Source of the DNA: Rossellomorea vietnamensis
GTDB lineage: Bacteria > Bacillota > Bacilli > Bacillales > Bacillaceae_B
DNA length: 64,000 bases
NCBI RefSeq assembly: GCF_001305855.1
Contig: NZ_LIXZ01000002.1
Coordinates: forward strand, 227,797 to 291,796
Direction: 5' to 3'
In this document: piece after piece, positions 7,932 to 16,458 of the stretch
Numbering within the stretch: the first letter of the stretch is position 1
Layout of the letters: every line of letters begins with the position of its first letter
Notes under the pieces: generated by a model
What the model was told of the DNA's origin: nothing
The model's input: the letters and a program-made list of their open reading frames with translations, nothing else
The model's database searches: none
Position numbers and translations under genes: made by a program

Positions 7932-8306
7932 TTAATCTTTTGCTAGAGTGAATGTCTCCTCCTGATCATCCCACTTCACCGTTACCTTAACCTCAGTATC
8001 TTCACTCATTTTGGCATTCGTGGGATTTGATTCACTACTGTCCCGGATGACTCCATTCTCTTCTAGGGTCACACCCGTTCTACCAAATCCGCCAACTTCT
8101 TCTACGTCATAGGCCACGTCACCAACAGAATCAATGTCCTTCCCTTTATACTTCAGGACAAAATCCTTTTTTTCAAAATCACTGGACTGGTTGACGTTTA
8201 GTTCGGCATGCCAGTGATCGGAATTTCCGGAGAAAGAGAAATCTTTGGTGTTGCAGCCTGCTAATAGAAGCATAATTCCAACTAAGAAAAGTATTTTCTT
8301 CAGCAT
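7932..8306 (-). CDS. Lipoprotein of unknown function
   Basis: 124 residues. Signal peptide with lipobox LLAGC (Cys 18). The mature domain begins with SDHWHAELNV, typical of a group of small Bacillus lipoproteins, and looks all-beta (KDFVLKYKGKD, EVKVTVKWDDQEETFTLAKD). It would face outwards on the membrane. It lies 12 bp downstream of the phosphatase gene and upstream of a small membrane protein gene. Confidence 0.75.
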   Translation of the reverse strand: MLKKILFLVGIMLLLAGCNTKDFSFSGNSDHWHAELNVNQSSDFEKKDFVLKYKGKDIDSVGDVAYDVEEVGGFGRTGVTLEENGVIRDSSESNPTNAKMSEDTEVKVTVKWDDQEETFTLAKD

Positions 8307-8318
8307 GTACTCATCCCC

Positions 8319-8936
8319 TTAACTTGATTTTGCCCGATGTGATAAATCCCCTTCCATTACAATCCTGCATCCCTCTTCCCGTAACTCAACAACGGTAAGA
8401 CTGGTATCATGTATGAATGGAGGTTCCCATAATTTCTCTAAGGGAAGGTTTTTGAAATAGGCTAGCAATGTCTTGATGACAACAGAGTGAGTAACGACTA
8501 AGATATTCCCTGTATCGTGGATCTCACGAATCGAGCTTATACATTTCAATACTCTGTCCTTCACTTCATCAAAATGTTCTCCACCGAGTGGTTGATAAAG
8601 ATGAGGCGTATTCCAAAAAGAGTGAAACTCTTCGGGATGGTTCGCCTTAATATGTGAAACCGTTTCTCCCTCCCAAATCCCCATATTGATCTCTCTCAGT
8701 CTTTCATCGAGGATGATCGGAGTTTCGCGGTTACCGCTTATTAAGCCTGCCGTCATTTCGGTTCTTTTACTTAAACTTGAATAGATGGCCTCGAACTCAA
8801 CCTCTTTCAGTCTGTTTCCTAAAAGCGTTGCATGTTCTTTCCCTTTATTTGTGAGGCTTGAATCTCTCCAGCCCTGCATTCTTTTCTCAGTATTCCATTC
8901 CGTTTCTCCGTGCCTTGTAATATATAAGGTTAGCAA
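8319..8936 (-). CDS. Histidine phosphatase (PhoE/phosphoglycerate mutase-like)
   Basis: 205 residues from a TTG start at 8936; GGAGAGG lies a few bases upstream, and the ATG at 8951 contains that site, so TTG is preferred and gives the classic opening MLTLYITRHGETEWN. RHGE carries the phospho-accepting His, and the second catalytic His is in VVTHSVVIKTLL. It is likely a broad-specificity cytoplasmic phosphatase. It sits 30 bp after the HAD phosphatase gene in the same direction. Confidence 0.82.
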   Translation of the reverse strand: MLTLYITRHGETEWNTEKRMQGWRDSSLTNKGKEHATLLGNRLKEVEFEAIYSSLSKRTEMTAGLISGNRETPIILDERLREINMGIWEGETVSHIKANHPEEFHSFWNTPHLYQPLGGEHFDEVKDRVLKCISSIREIHDTGNILVVTHSVVIKTLLAYFKNLPLEKLWEPPFIHDTSLTVVELREEGCRIVMEGDLSHRAKSS

Positions 8937-8966
8937 AACAATCCTCTCCATTTAAGCGGGTATGAA

Positions 8967-9737
8967 CTAAATAACACTAAATTTCTCCAACGCAAACGCA
9001 ATACCATCTTCCCCGGATGTTTTCGTGACGTAATCCGCAACGAATTTCAATCTGTCACTGCCATTTTCCATTGCAATCCCAAGGCCCGCCATTTCTAGCA
9101 TATCCACATCATTATCCCCATCACCGAAAGCGATGGCTTCAGATGGATGCAAATCATAGTAATCTAATACTTTCTGGATGGCTAATGACTTTGACACATC
9201 TTCTTGTAGCACATTTAACACGTATGGATGCCATCTTCTGAAGGTAAGATGAGGAAACCTCTGTTGATATGATTTCACCACTTCATCCGTTGCAAATAAA
9301 CACATCAAGTAGACATCCTGTTCACCAATAAGACTCTCCCTCACAGGATATTCATCCAACGATAACGTTTCCTTCAATGCACGGGCTATTTCTTCTTTCT
9401 CCACTCCATTCATACAGAAGCTTTCGGTATAGAAAGAAAGGCCATGCTTGCCATGGGCGAAATCCACAATCTCTTTTACCAGATTCCGGTCCATGGGAAC
9501 TTTATGAATCACTTTTTCGTTATGTTTGACATAGCCGCCATTTGCTGTAATGAACGTATCGATTCCTAACTCTTTTATATCGTCGCACATCGATAAGGGC
9601 CTGCCAGTTGCCGCCACCAGTTTATACCCTTTGTTCTTTAGAGTACGTATGGCATCTTTCGTTTTATCTGATATTTTTCCAGTTTCGTGATGTGTAATTG
9701 TTCCATCAATGTCAAAGAAAACGATTTTGTACTTCAT
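8967..9737 (-). CDS. HAD-superfamily (Cof-type) sugar phosphatase
   Basis: 256 residues. Motif I is FFDIDGTIT near residue 8-15, motif II AATGR, and motif IV AFGDGDNDVDMLEMAGLGIAM near 200-220; the central insert is the large C2 cap of the Cof subfamily. Such enzymes dephosphorylate sugar phosphates or flavin precursors with Mg2+. AGGGAGGAAAG precedes the ATG. It is the first gene of a unit that continues into the histidine phosphatase. Confidence 0.85.
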   Translation of the reverse strand: MKYKIVFFDIDGTITHHETGKISDKTKDAIRTLKNKGYKLVAATGRPLSMCDDIKELGIDTFITANGGYVKHNEKVIHKVPMDRNLVKEIVDFAHGKHGLSFYTESFCMNGVEKEEIARALKETLSLDEYPVRESLIGEQDVYLMCLFATDEVVKSYQQRFPHLTFRRWHPYVLNVLQEDVSKSLAIQKVLDYYDLHPSEAIAFGDGDNDVDMLEMAGLGIAMENGSDRLKFVADYVTKTSGEDGIAFALEKFSVI

Positions 9738-9820
9738 TTCTTTCCTCCCTGATACAATAGCCTTATTACTGACAATTCCAATTATTCCAGTTTATTGACA
9801 ACAACTCAATATATAGTTAT

Positions 9821-9856
9821 AAAAAAGAAGCTTATCATTAGAGATTGATAAGCTTC
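9821..9856 (-). terminator. Terminator after the VOC-DinB gene
   Basis: Perfect 11-bp stem (9827-9837 with 9846-9856); on the minus strand it is followed by a run of U. It closes the operon that ends at 9862. Confidence 0.82.
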
Positions 9857-9861
9857 TCGCC

Positions 9862-10707
9862 TCACACATGATGAGTTTCTCTTGTTTCTTCAATCTGTTC
9901 AAGATGCCCTTTTGCATGTCCCGCTACCATCTTGATCATTTTTCTAACGGTCAGCTCACCCTGGTCTTCCGTTTGAATTTTTCTATCGAGGGAGTCCGGT
10001 AAGCTCTCACAAAGATTTAGTACGTGCTCCCGTATTAATTTAAAAAGGGATACCTCGGTTTCGATTGATCGACCTTTGTAATTCGTTCCCGTTTCCCATA
10101 GATTGGGGTCGTATGGGTTATTCTTATAATTTCTACCGTCTTCAGCCAACGCAAACTTAATACGATGGAACATGGTTAAGTCCGAATCAATGAAATGTAG
10201 CACGGTTTGCCGAATGGACCATTTGCCTTCAGCTCTAACCAAGTCCAAATCATCGTTAGATAACCCTTTTAGCACGGTATCTATTCGATCGATCCCACTT
10301 TTATATAGCGATAATATCTCTTCGTCTGACATAAACAACTCTTCCCAATGTGAAACGATGAACCCATCTGGATCCTTCACCATAATTAACTGGCCAAACC
10401 CTGGATCTACTTCCAGTTCATAATCAACTTGTTCTTCCTCAAACTTTCGCTTCAGGTTCTCAATTTTCTCTCCCATAATATAAAACCGCTGGCCCGTATC
10501 AGGTTTGACAAAAGCGTCATCGGTATACTCCTTAAAATTCTCTTGGTTTCCTTCCGTGAATAAAACCGCCCCACCACTAGGAAGCCTCCACTGTGCAACC
10601 GCATCTTTTCTCCATTCCTCACTCCCACCAAATACTTTACGATAGAATGAAAGAGATCGTTCAAGATCATCCACCCTTAAAACCAATCTAGGCTTTGCAT
10701 TTTGCAT
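9862..10707 (-). CDS. VOC-DinB two-domain fusion protein
   Basis: 281 residues in two parts. Residues 1-122 form a VOC/glyoxalase-like domain (RLVLRVDDLERSLSFYRKVF and VKDPDGFIVSHWEE). Residues 128-276 are a DinB/YfiT-type four-helix bundle with the metal-binding His triad: H171 in WSIRQTVLHFIDSD and H264/H268 in VAGHAKGHLEQIE. Both folds occur as separate metal-dependent thiol-transfer enzymes (FosB is VOC, BstA is DinB). As one chain it may couple ligand binding to thiol or small-molecule transfer (inference). GGAGGGTG precedes the ATG. It lies downstream of a DUF4440 gene. Confidence 0.82.
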   Translation of the reverse strand: MQNAKPRLVLRVDDLERSLSFYRKVFGGSEEWRKDAVAQWRLPSGGAVLFTEGNQENFKEYTDDAFVKPDTGQRFYIMGEKIENLKRKFEEEQVDYELEVDPGFGQLIMVKDPDGFIVSHWEELFMSDEEILSLYKSGIDRIDTVLKGLSNDDLDLVRAEGKWSIRQTVLHFIDSDLTMFHRIKFALAEDGRNYKNNPYDPNLWETGTNYKGRSIETEVSLFKLIREHVLNLCESLPDSLDRKIQTEDQGELTVRKMIKMVAGHAKGHLEQIEETRETHHV

Positions 10708-10736
10708 ATTTTCACCCTCCGAAAAAATGTGTTTTC

Positions 10737-11087
10737 CTAACTAACCCTGGTCCCTTGATGAAAAACCATCTGCCATCTTTCATCTATCCATTTCCAAATG
10801 GAACTCCTCAACGAGTGCTGTTGCGTTTCTTCATTAAAAATTCTATATGTACTCAATATGATTTCATCGGATAAAGGATGAATTTCGAACTGGTCCATTG
10901 TCATCTGGACTGTTCCTATTCCTCCATCACTGATTTCCTCATCTTGATAAAGAATCTTACCCGAACTCCCAATTTCAAAAAATCCCTCTGCGAGAATCCG
11001 GCTGAGTTCTGTTTTGGATGAACGAGTTTCTGGTTTTAATAATTTTTCTTCTAGGTGTTGGAGTTGTTCTTTTAAAGTATTATTCAT
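10737..11087 (-). CDS. DUF4440 / SnoaL-like (NTF2-fold) protein
   Basis: 116 residues. The opening LKEQLQHLEEKLLKPETRSS and LSRILAEGFFEIGSSGKILY are typical of the DUF4440 family, a cone-shaped NTF2-like fold often used for small-ligand binding or isomerase chemistry. Its start overlaps the end of the HAD gene by 8 bp, with GGGGAAGAAG as ribosome binding site, so it is translated from the same message. Role unknown. Confidence 0.75.
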   Translation of the reverse strand: MNNTLKEQLQHLEEKLLKPETRSSKTELSRILAEGFFEIGSSGKILYQDEEISDGGIGTVQMTMDQFEIHPLSDEIILSTYRIFNEETQQHSLRSSIWKWIDERWQMVFHQGTRVS

Positions 11088-11853
11088 AACTTTCTTCTTC
11101 CCCTTTTGAACTGCTCAAACTGCTACTCACCAAAATATCTCTTATTTCCATAATAGAAGTCACCATTGCGTACGGAGTATGATCCGTTGGCTTTTCTTCC
11201 CCTCTGAAATTAACCCATATCGCTTCCATCCCTGCTTCCATGGGGCCAACTACATCATGCGTCCACGAGTCACCTATGAATATCGTCTCCTCGGGTTTCT
11301 TATTAAATGCTTCTAGAGCAATAGTATAGATTCTAGAATCAGGCTTTCTAATACCTAATGGTTCTGCATGAATGATCTTATCTTGGCCGAATACATCCCC
11401 TAAACCCATATTGATTATCTTTTGTTGAGGGTCATAAAGTCCGTTCGTAACAATTCCAACTTCATAATGCTTAGTCAGTTCATTCATTAAATTTAATACG
11501 TATTCGTCAACCGTTATAAAGTTCATACTTGCGTTAAGAAAGAGTGATTCAAGCTGATTTATTTCCTCAATCTTTGCTTTCACGTCAAAGGAATCAAGGG
11601 CACTCTTCCATCTTTCTCTTTTAAATTCAGATGTAGTTAGTTCACCCCTTACAAGTTTATCTATTAGAAATCTTGGAGGTTGTTTTATTTTCTTCAAAAA
11701 TTGTTGTTCGTCCATTCCCTTTGTCAATGGATGTTCGGCAAGAGTCTGAGCCAGCCCATCGTCAAACCATGTTGAATTTTCAAGCAGTGTGTCATCCAGG
11801 TCAAATAAAAGAAGGCTATACTTTTTCATTGGCTTATATGTCAGATTCACCAT
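11080..11853 (-). CDS. HAD-superfamily hydrolase (YjjG-like)
   Basis: 257 residues from the ATG at 11853, which has AAGGAG five bases upstream. Motif I is LFDLDDTLLENSTWF, motif II VTNGLYDPQQ, motif III KPDSRIY, and motif IV FIGDSWTHDVVGPMEAGM, as in the YjjG group of pyrimidine 5'-nucleotidases and 2-haloacid-dehalogenase-like enzymes. The C-terminus is Ser/Glu rich. It follows the GNAT gene closely and overlaps the DUF4440 gene. Confidence 0.8.
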   Translation of the reverse strand: MVNLTYKPMKKYSLLLFDLDDTLLENSTWFDDGLAQTLAEHPLTKGMDEQQFLKKIKQPPRFLIDKLVRGELTTSEFKRERWKSALDSFDVKAKIEEINQLESLFLNASMNFITVDEYVLNLMNELTKHYEVGIVTNGLYDPQQKIINMGLGDVFGQDKIIHAEPLGIRKPDSRIYTIALEAFNKKPEETIFIGDSWTHDVVGPMEAGMEAIWVNFRGEEKPTDHTPYAMVTSIMEIRDILVSSSLSSSKGEEESYE

Positions 11854-11862
11854 AACCACTCC

Positions 11863-12435
11863 TTACGAATGAAACCGTCCCATCACCACGGTATTGTAGT
11901 AACGTCCATCCGATAAAAATTTGTCTCTTTTCAATACTCCCTCCACTTCAAACCCGTTGTTTTTATAGAGCTTGATGGCTTTTTCATTTGTTTCGAGCAC
12001 ATTCAACGTGATCTTCTTAATGTCGCTGTCGTCAGCCCAACGTATGCTCTCTTTTAATAGATTTTTTCCGATGCCGTATCCCCAGAATTCCTGTAAGACG
12101 CATACCCCAAACTCTACTTTATGAGCGATCCGCTTTAATGATGTCCCCTCACATCTGGAGAAACCGGCGATCCTGTCCTCGACTTCACAAACCAGGAAGA
12201 GATTTCTCGGACTCTCTGAATCTTCTTTGATGATTTGAATGAAGCCTTCTTCATCTATATACGCCTCTCCTCTTTCCCTGTCGAGGTTTTCCGTTTCTCC
12301 GTCTGCCTGGAGCCGTACTTCTGACAGTTTCTGAGCATCAACTTCTCTTGCTGACCTTATGGTATAGGTTAGATTACGAATATGAAATTCTATTGGATGA
12401 ATAATGATATCGATCCACTCCTTGAACTTGCTCAT
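11863..12435 (-). CDS. GNAT acetyltransferase
   Basis: 190 residues. The GNAT core is LQEFWGYGIGKNLLKESIRWA and KAIKLYKNNGFEVEGVLKRDKF, the arrangement of RimJ/YhhY-like members. An N-terminal stretch of about 22 residues precedes the first strand YTIRSAREVDA; an internal start is possible, but none has a better ribosome binding site. It heads the operon with the HAD and DUF4440 genes. Confidence 0.8.
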   Translation of the reverse strand: MSKFKEWIDIIIHPIEFHIRNLTYTIRSAREVDAQKLSEVRLQADGETENLDRERGEAYIDEEGFIQIIKEDSESPRNLFLVCEVEDRIAGFSRCEGTSLKRIAHKVEFGVCVLQEFWGYGIGKNLLKESIRWADDSDIKKITLNVLETNEKAIKLYKNNGFEVEGVLKRDKFLSDGRYYNTVVMGRFHS

Positions 12436-12487
12436 TACACTCTGAAACCATTATCCATTAATTTCTAATTCCTAACAATAGTTAACT

Positions 12488-13273
12488 TCAAGAAGTAGCA
12501 CTTGAATACCTACTTAACCCCTTCCACCATAAAAATTTCGTGAAAAGTGAGATCATAAAAGTCACCAACAACAATCCCACCATCTGAATGAATGAAATCC
12601 CCTGAAACAGAGCATACGTCGGAGTCGCAGCTACAATACCAACAGGAACGAGTGTATAAAGGAGCCATTTTATCATCGGAGGATACAAATCAACCGGGTA
12701 CTTTCCCATCGTCCATATACTTGAAAACAGGATAAAGCCTCCCCCTGTTCTGCCAAGCCAAAATGACAACGTGCCGATCCACATTCTGAAGGAGTAACTG
12801 ATGATGAGAGAACATGCTAGTAGAATGATAAACTGAATGAAATGAAGAGAAACCATTCCTTTTTGAAAAAAGGCTGCCCCCGTTATTATGGTAAATCCAA
12901 GTATGATGTCAGTGAGTGCCCATACATTGCAACTCCCGAAGCTAGCAAGGAACTGGGCATCTTCAGGAAGTAAGAGTGTTTCATCTAAATGACCGTCAAC
13001 TACCTTATCTGGAAGTGCTTCAATGTTCCCCATGACAAATAGCGAAAGGACTCCTGCCACCAACTGATAGACTCCTAATAACGTGACGATTTCTAAAAGC
13101 GTCCACCCTGCCAGGGAATCTGTAAACTGAAATACAATCCTGAGGCCGAATACCCCGCTTGCAAAATAGAATAGTGTAGATAGAGCCTGTGTAAGAAAAT
13201 TAACCCGGTAAGGCAGCTGCGTCATGAGTGACGTTCTAAAGAACAGGAATACTAAAGCCAGCTTTTTTCTCAT
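12488..13273 (-). CDS. ABC-2 type permease, second subunit
   Basis: 261 residues with about six membrane helices. The segment MGNIEALPDKVVDGHLDETL followed by LLPEDAQF matches the conserved loop of the ABC2_membrane_6/DUF990 permeases that form heterodimeric exporters. It is the last gene of the ABC operon, four bases after the first permease gene, with GGAGG before its ATG. Together the two permeases form the channel for the ATPase encoded at 14094. Confidence 0.8.
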   Translation of the reverse strand: MRKKLALVFLFFRTSLMTQLPYRVNFLTQALSTLFYFASGVFGLRIVFQFTDSLAGWTLLEIVTLLGVYQLVAGVLSLFVMGNIEALPDKVVDGHLDETLLLPEDAQFLASFGSCNVWALTDIILGFTIITGAAFFQKGMVSLHFIQFIILLACSLIISYSFRMWIGTLSFWLGRTGGGFILFSSIWTMGKYPVDLYPPMIKWLLYTLVPVGIVAATPTYALFQGISFIQMVGLLLVTFMISLFTKFLWWKGLSRYSSATS

Positions 13274-13277
13274 CTTA

Positions 13278-14090
13278 CTAACCTCCTAGAGCAGAATATC
13301 TTTTAATACCTTTTTTATAAACCAGGTTACACAAGAACAGCAGAATCATGATCCATCCTGCCTGCAGAAGAAGTCCGTGAGTAAGAGAGACACCTTTAGT
13401 CCCGGTCAGTATTTCAGCCGGGAAGCCTAACATCCCGTAAAAGGGGGTGTAGTACAACCAATCACTGAACGCTCCATTTATAAGAAACAGCGGTGCCACT
13501 TCTCCCCCGATAAAAAAGAACGCCACTTCCCCTGCGTTTACTAATGATTGTGTTTTCTCTGTCCAGAAGGCAGCGAGGGTCAACAAATAAAGCCATAGAA
13601 AACGAAGGACGCATGCATTGATGACTGTAAGGATAAAGAGTGAAATCCGTGTAACCGATGCTGTACTTTCCGGGCTTAGCCAAATCCAGAGACCGATGAC
13701 CAAGGGGACCGAAACGGTATATGACACCACTTTCACAGCGAGGTTTTCCCCTATGACGACATAAAGCAAATGATGGGGCTTCAAGAGAAGATTGGTTAAT
13801 TCACCATTGTAGATTTGCATCCCCAGCATATGGTGTTCATACGAAACCGTCAGCTGCCGCACCATGACAATCGCTAAATAGTAGATCAGGAACTGACTGG
13901 AACCCCAACCCCCAACAACCTGTCCTTCTGCCGTGACCGTTTGCCAAACAAATAACGAAACCAAGGGGGTGATCAAATGAGAAAAGACGAGCAGGTAAAT
14001 AAACGACCTCCAGCTAAACACATCCATCGTCTTCCACACCGTATAACCTTTAAGCAGACGGTAACCGTTAAGAACAGCGACTCTACTCAT
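13278..14090 (-). CDS. ABC-2 type permease, first subunit
   Basis: 270 residues with six hydrophobic segments. QIYNGELTNLLLKPHHLLYV and TPFYGMLGFPAEILTG are the loop motifs of the DUF990-type permease pairs. It starts three bases after the ATPase stop codon and ends four bases before the second permease, an uninterrupted three-gene exporter operon. Substrate unknown; relatives export peptides, drugs or lipids. Confidence 0.8.
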   Translation of the reverse strand: MSRVAVLNGYRLLKGYTVWKTMDVFSWRSFIYLLVFSHLITPLVSLFVWQTVTAEGQVVGGWGSSQFLIYYLAIVMVRQLTVSYEHHMLGMQIYNGELTNLLLKPHHLLYVVIGENLAVKVVSYTVSVPLVIGLWIWLSPESTASVTRISLFILTVINACVLRFLWLYLLTLAAFWTEKTQSLVNAGEVAFFFIGGEVAPLFLINGAFSDWLYYTPFYGMLGFPAEILTGTKGVSLTHGLLLQAGWIMILLFLCNLVYKKGIKRYSALGG

Positions 14091-14093
14091 CCT

Positions 14094-15068
14094 TTACACC
14101 ACCTCAGCTGCGTATAATTGTTGGAGCGTATTGTCAAATGGCGGTTGTTCAACGGTTAAGTCAAGAATGGAAAAGTTCGACAGTAAGCGGGCGGTCACGG
14201 AAGGAACGTGTTGATTCGAAACGCGCATGGTGTACTTCCCATCCTGTGTATCTATTACCAATTTAGATAAGTCAGCAGGCAGGACGCTTGACTCTTCAAG
14301 GGTAAAAACAATGAATTTATAGGGAGTCAACTGATTGACCATGTGATTGATACCTCCATCAAAACGTAATCTTCCTTTATCAATGACCATCACTCTCTTG
14401 CACAGCTGAGTCACATCCTCCATGTAGTGGGAGGTTAACAGAATCGTCGCATTCGTTTCCCGATTGTATTCTTTCAAGAAATGCCGAATGCGTTGCTGGG
14501 CATTGGAATCAAGACCAATTGTCGGTTCATCTAAAAACAGGACCTCCGGGTTGTACACCAGTGAACAGGCTAACCCACAACGCATCCTTTCTCCTAAAGA
14601 AAGAGTTCTAAGCGGCTTTTTATAATATGGCTCGATCTGCAGCCAATCGACGATTTTACCTAGATCCCTGGTGAAATCCTTATAATCGATGTCATATATT
14701 ATCCTCTGCATGTGAAGTGCATCCAGTGCCGTCAAGTCAGCCGGTGCAAAGAGAGGTTTGCTTCCCCGAATCAAGGCGATTTTCTTCAAATAAACATGTT
14801 GGCGTTGATGGGGTTTAAATCCGAGAACCGTTACGTCTCCTCTTGAAGGATGCAAGATGCCACTAAGCATTTTTAAAGTGGTGCTCTTTCCTGCCCCGTT
14901 CGATCCGATAAACCCAACCATCTCCCCTTTCCTGATTTCAAAAGAAAGATCCGTTACAGCACATATCTCCTTTTTCTTACGTTTAATAAAACTTGATAAA
15001 GCCCCTTTGAGCCCCGATTCCCTGACAGGGACTTCATAGGTCTTCCCTAAATTTCGAACCTGCAGCAT
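14094..15068 (-). CDS. ABC exporter ATP-binding protein
   Basis: 324 residues. Walker A GSNGAGKST (residues 55-63), signature LSLGERMRCG near 167, Walker B VLFLDEPT near 187, and the switch His in LLTSHYMED. A C-terminal extension of about 80 residues is typical of DrrA/NatA-like ATPases of ABC-2 exporters. Residues 26-36 insert a basic patch (IKRKKKE) before the beta strand of the core. GGGAGAGG precedes the ATG. Transcribed from the 19-bp-spacer promoter at 15112-15142, opposite the MerR gene. Confidence 0.88.
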   Translation of the reverse strand: MLQVRNLGKTYEVPVRESGLKGALSSFIKRKKKEICAVTDLSFEIRKGEMVGFIGSNGAGKSTTLKMLSGILHPSRGDVTVLGFKPHQRQHVYLKKIALIRGSKPLFAPADLTALDALHMQRIIYDIDYKDFTRDLGKIVDWLQIEPYYKKPLRTLSLGERMRCGLACSLVYNPEVLFLDEPTIGLDSNAQQRIRHFLKEYNRETNATILLTSHYMEDVTQLCKRVMVIDKGRLRFDGGINHMVNQLTPYKFIVFTLEESSVLPADLSKLVIDTQDGKYTMRVSNQHVPSVTARLLSNFSILDLTVEQPPFDNTLQQLYAAEVV

Positions 15069-15111
15069 GTTACCTCTCCCTTTCTCTCGATTGAAAATTT
15101 GAAATATTTTA

Positions 15112-15180
15112 CTTATACTTTAATCGTAGCACTCTGTTGCAAGGTTCGAGGGTTATTCAGAATGGATATGGTAATCGTAG
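15112..15180 (-). promoter_or_regulatory. MerR-type 19-bp-spacer promoter with paired 9-bp repeats
   Basis: On the minus strand TTGCAA (15142-15137) and TATAAG (15117-15112) are separated by exactly 19 bp, the long spacer that MerR activators correct by twisting DNA. The 9-mer TAATCGTAG (plus strand) occurs inside the spacer at 15121-15129 and again at 15172-15180, 51 bp apart, about five helical turns. The promoter faces the ABC operon; the MerR gene starts on the other side. Confidence 0.55.
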
Positions 15181-15245
15181 TGAAAAACCATTAAAAGCCG
15201 GAATGAGAGTTCCATGTTTTATTTCAATGTTTGGAGAGATACTCG

Positions 15246-15983
15246 ATGAGTTCACGTTATTACAGGGGAATTGAAATCACCAGGTCATTTAACTTAAGTG
15301 CAGACCTGCTCAGAAAATACGAAGCATGGGGATTCATTCCCCATGCCCCAAGAGGAAAAAACAACTATCGCCAATACACCGACATCCATAAAAAATTTTT
15401 CGAAGCATCACGTCAGATGATGGCTGGATATTCATGGACAGAAGTAGCGAAAATGATGAGGCACCTCGTGAATAAAGAACGGGAAGCGGCTATTATTCTG
15501 GCAGTTGAGTTTCAGGCAGAACTGGTTAACAACTATGAAGAAAGCACGTTGGTCATAGAGCAATTGCAATCAACTTTAAGCAGCCAGGATATCACACCAC
15601 AGGTTCAAATGGATGGACCCGTCACGTACAAAGAAGTGTCCAAGCGATTAAGCCTGCCAATTTCCACTTTGAGAGTGTGGGAACAGCAAGAGCTATTTGA
15701 AGCAAGCAGAGGAGAAAATAATTACCGGTATTTCGATGGGGCATTAATAAACAAGCTGTTCATTATAAAACTACTGCGATTATCCGGTATGGGATTCGAG
15801 CAATGCAGAGAGATCCTTAAAGGAATTGAGAAGAAAAACTACCGAGACATCCTGCCCATCCTTCAAAGCCGGATCGTGGATATGAGGGAACAAATGAGTA
15901 AGGGATTGAAGTCATTGGGGACGTTGAATGAGTTGGTCACTTATTTAGAAGGGGTAGATTATTTTAGTGAAGAGGAATGTTAA
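15246..15983 (+). CDS. MerR-family regulator with two HTH domains
   Basis: 245 residues from the ATG at 15246 (GGAGAG seven bases upstream; the TTG at 15231 overlaps that site). Two MerR-like winged helices are present: residues about 3-65 (RKYEAWGFIPHAPRG, NNYRQYT) and about 124-188 (TYKEVSKRLSLPISTLRVWE, NNYRYFDGALINKLFIIKLL). Each has the LR-x-(Y/W)E core. Classical MerR proteins have one HTH and dimerise; this chain may bind two sites or bind as a pseudo-dimer. It is divergent from the ABC exporter operon and is its likely activator. Confidence 0.75.
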   Translation: MSSRYYRGIEITRSFNLSADLLRKYEAWGFIPHAPRGKNNYRQYTDIHKKFFEASRQMMAGYSWTEVAKMMRHLVNKEREAAIILAVEFQAELVNNYEESTLVIEQLQSTLSSQDITPQVQMDGPVTYKEVSKRLSLPISTLRVWEQQELFEASRGENNYRYFDGALINKLFIIKLLRLSGMGFEQCREILKGIEKKNYRDILPILQSRIVDMREQMSKGLKSLGTLNELVTYLEGVDYFSEEEC

Positions 15984-16119
15984 AGTTTTTATACAGTGGT
16001 TTCATTGTTAAGTCTTTCAATTCAATCTAATACTTGGCCACAACCCTAAACAAGGGAAAAACCGACAAATTTGCCTCTAAACAAAGATCTGGCCGTCCCT
16101 TTGGTTTAGTATCACTGGT

Positions 16120-16458
16120 TTAGAAGATTTTTTTCAACACAAGGTCTTGTAAAAATAAAATCATCCCCCACCCAAATACTCCGATTCCAATAGATAAAAA
16201 TAAGTTAATCGAGTGTTGAATCCCAAGATAAACGATGGCTAAAAGAATCGCAGTCGCCGGGAATCCCCAAAGGACCCCTAATGCAAATTTGCTTATTTCA
16301 GTGGATTGTTCTCCTTGAATGTACAGCCAGATAATACTTAGTAAACTTACTAAAGGCAGTGCTGCAATTATGCCTCCGTATGAAGGAAATCTTCTTGAAA
16401 TCTCAGTCACCACACCTATAATAATTGCCGATACAATAATTTTTGCCATCATGTACAT
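16120..16458 (-). CDS. DUF3147 family membrane protein
   Basis: 112 residues with four membrane helices. The opening IIVSAIIIGVVTEISRRFPSYGGIIAALPLVSLLSIIWLY is diagnostic of DUF3147. Its 5' end overlaps the MarR gene by 10 bp (frames differ), so the two are coupled; the start could also be one of the ATGs at 16452 or 16449. Function unknown. Control by the MarR protein is likely from the arrangement. Confidence 0.8.
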   Translation of the reverse strand: MYMMAKIIVSAIIIGVVTEISRRFPSYGGIIAALPLVSLLSIIWLYIQGEQSTEISKFALGVLWGFPATAILLAIVYLGIQHSINLFLSIGIGVFGWGMILFLQDLVLKKIF

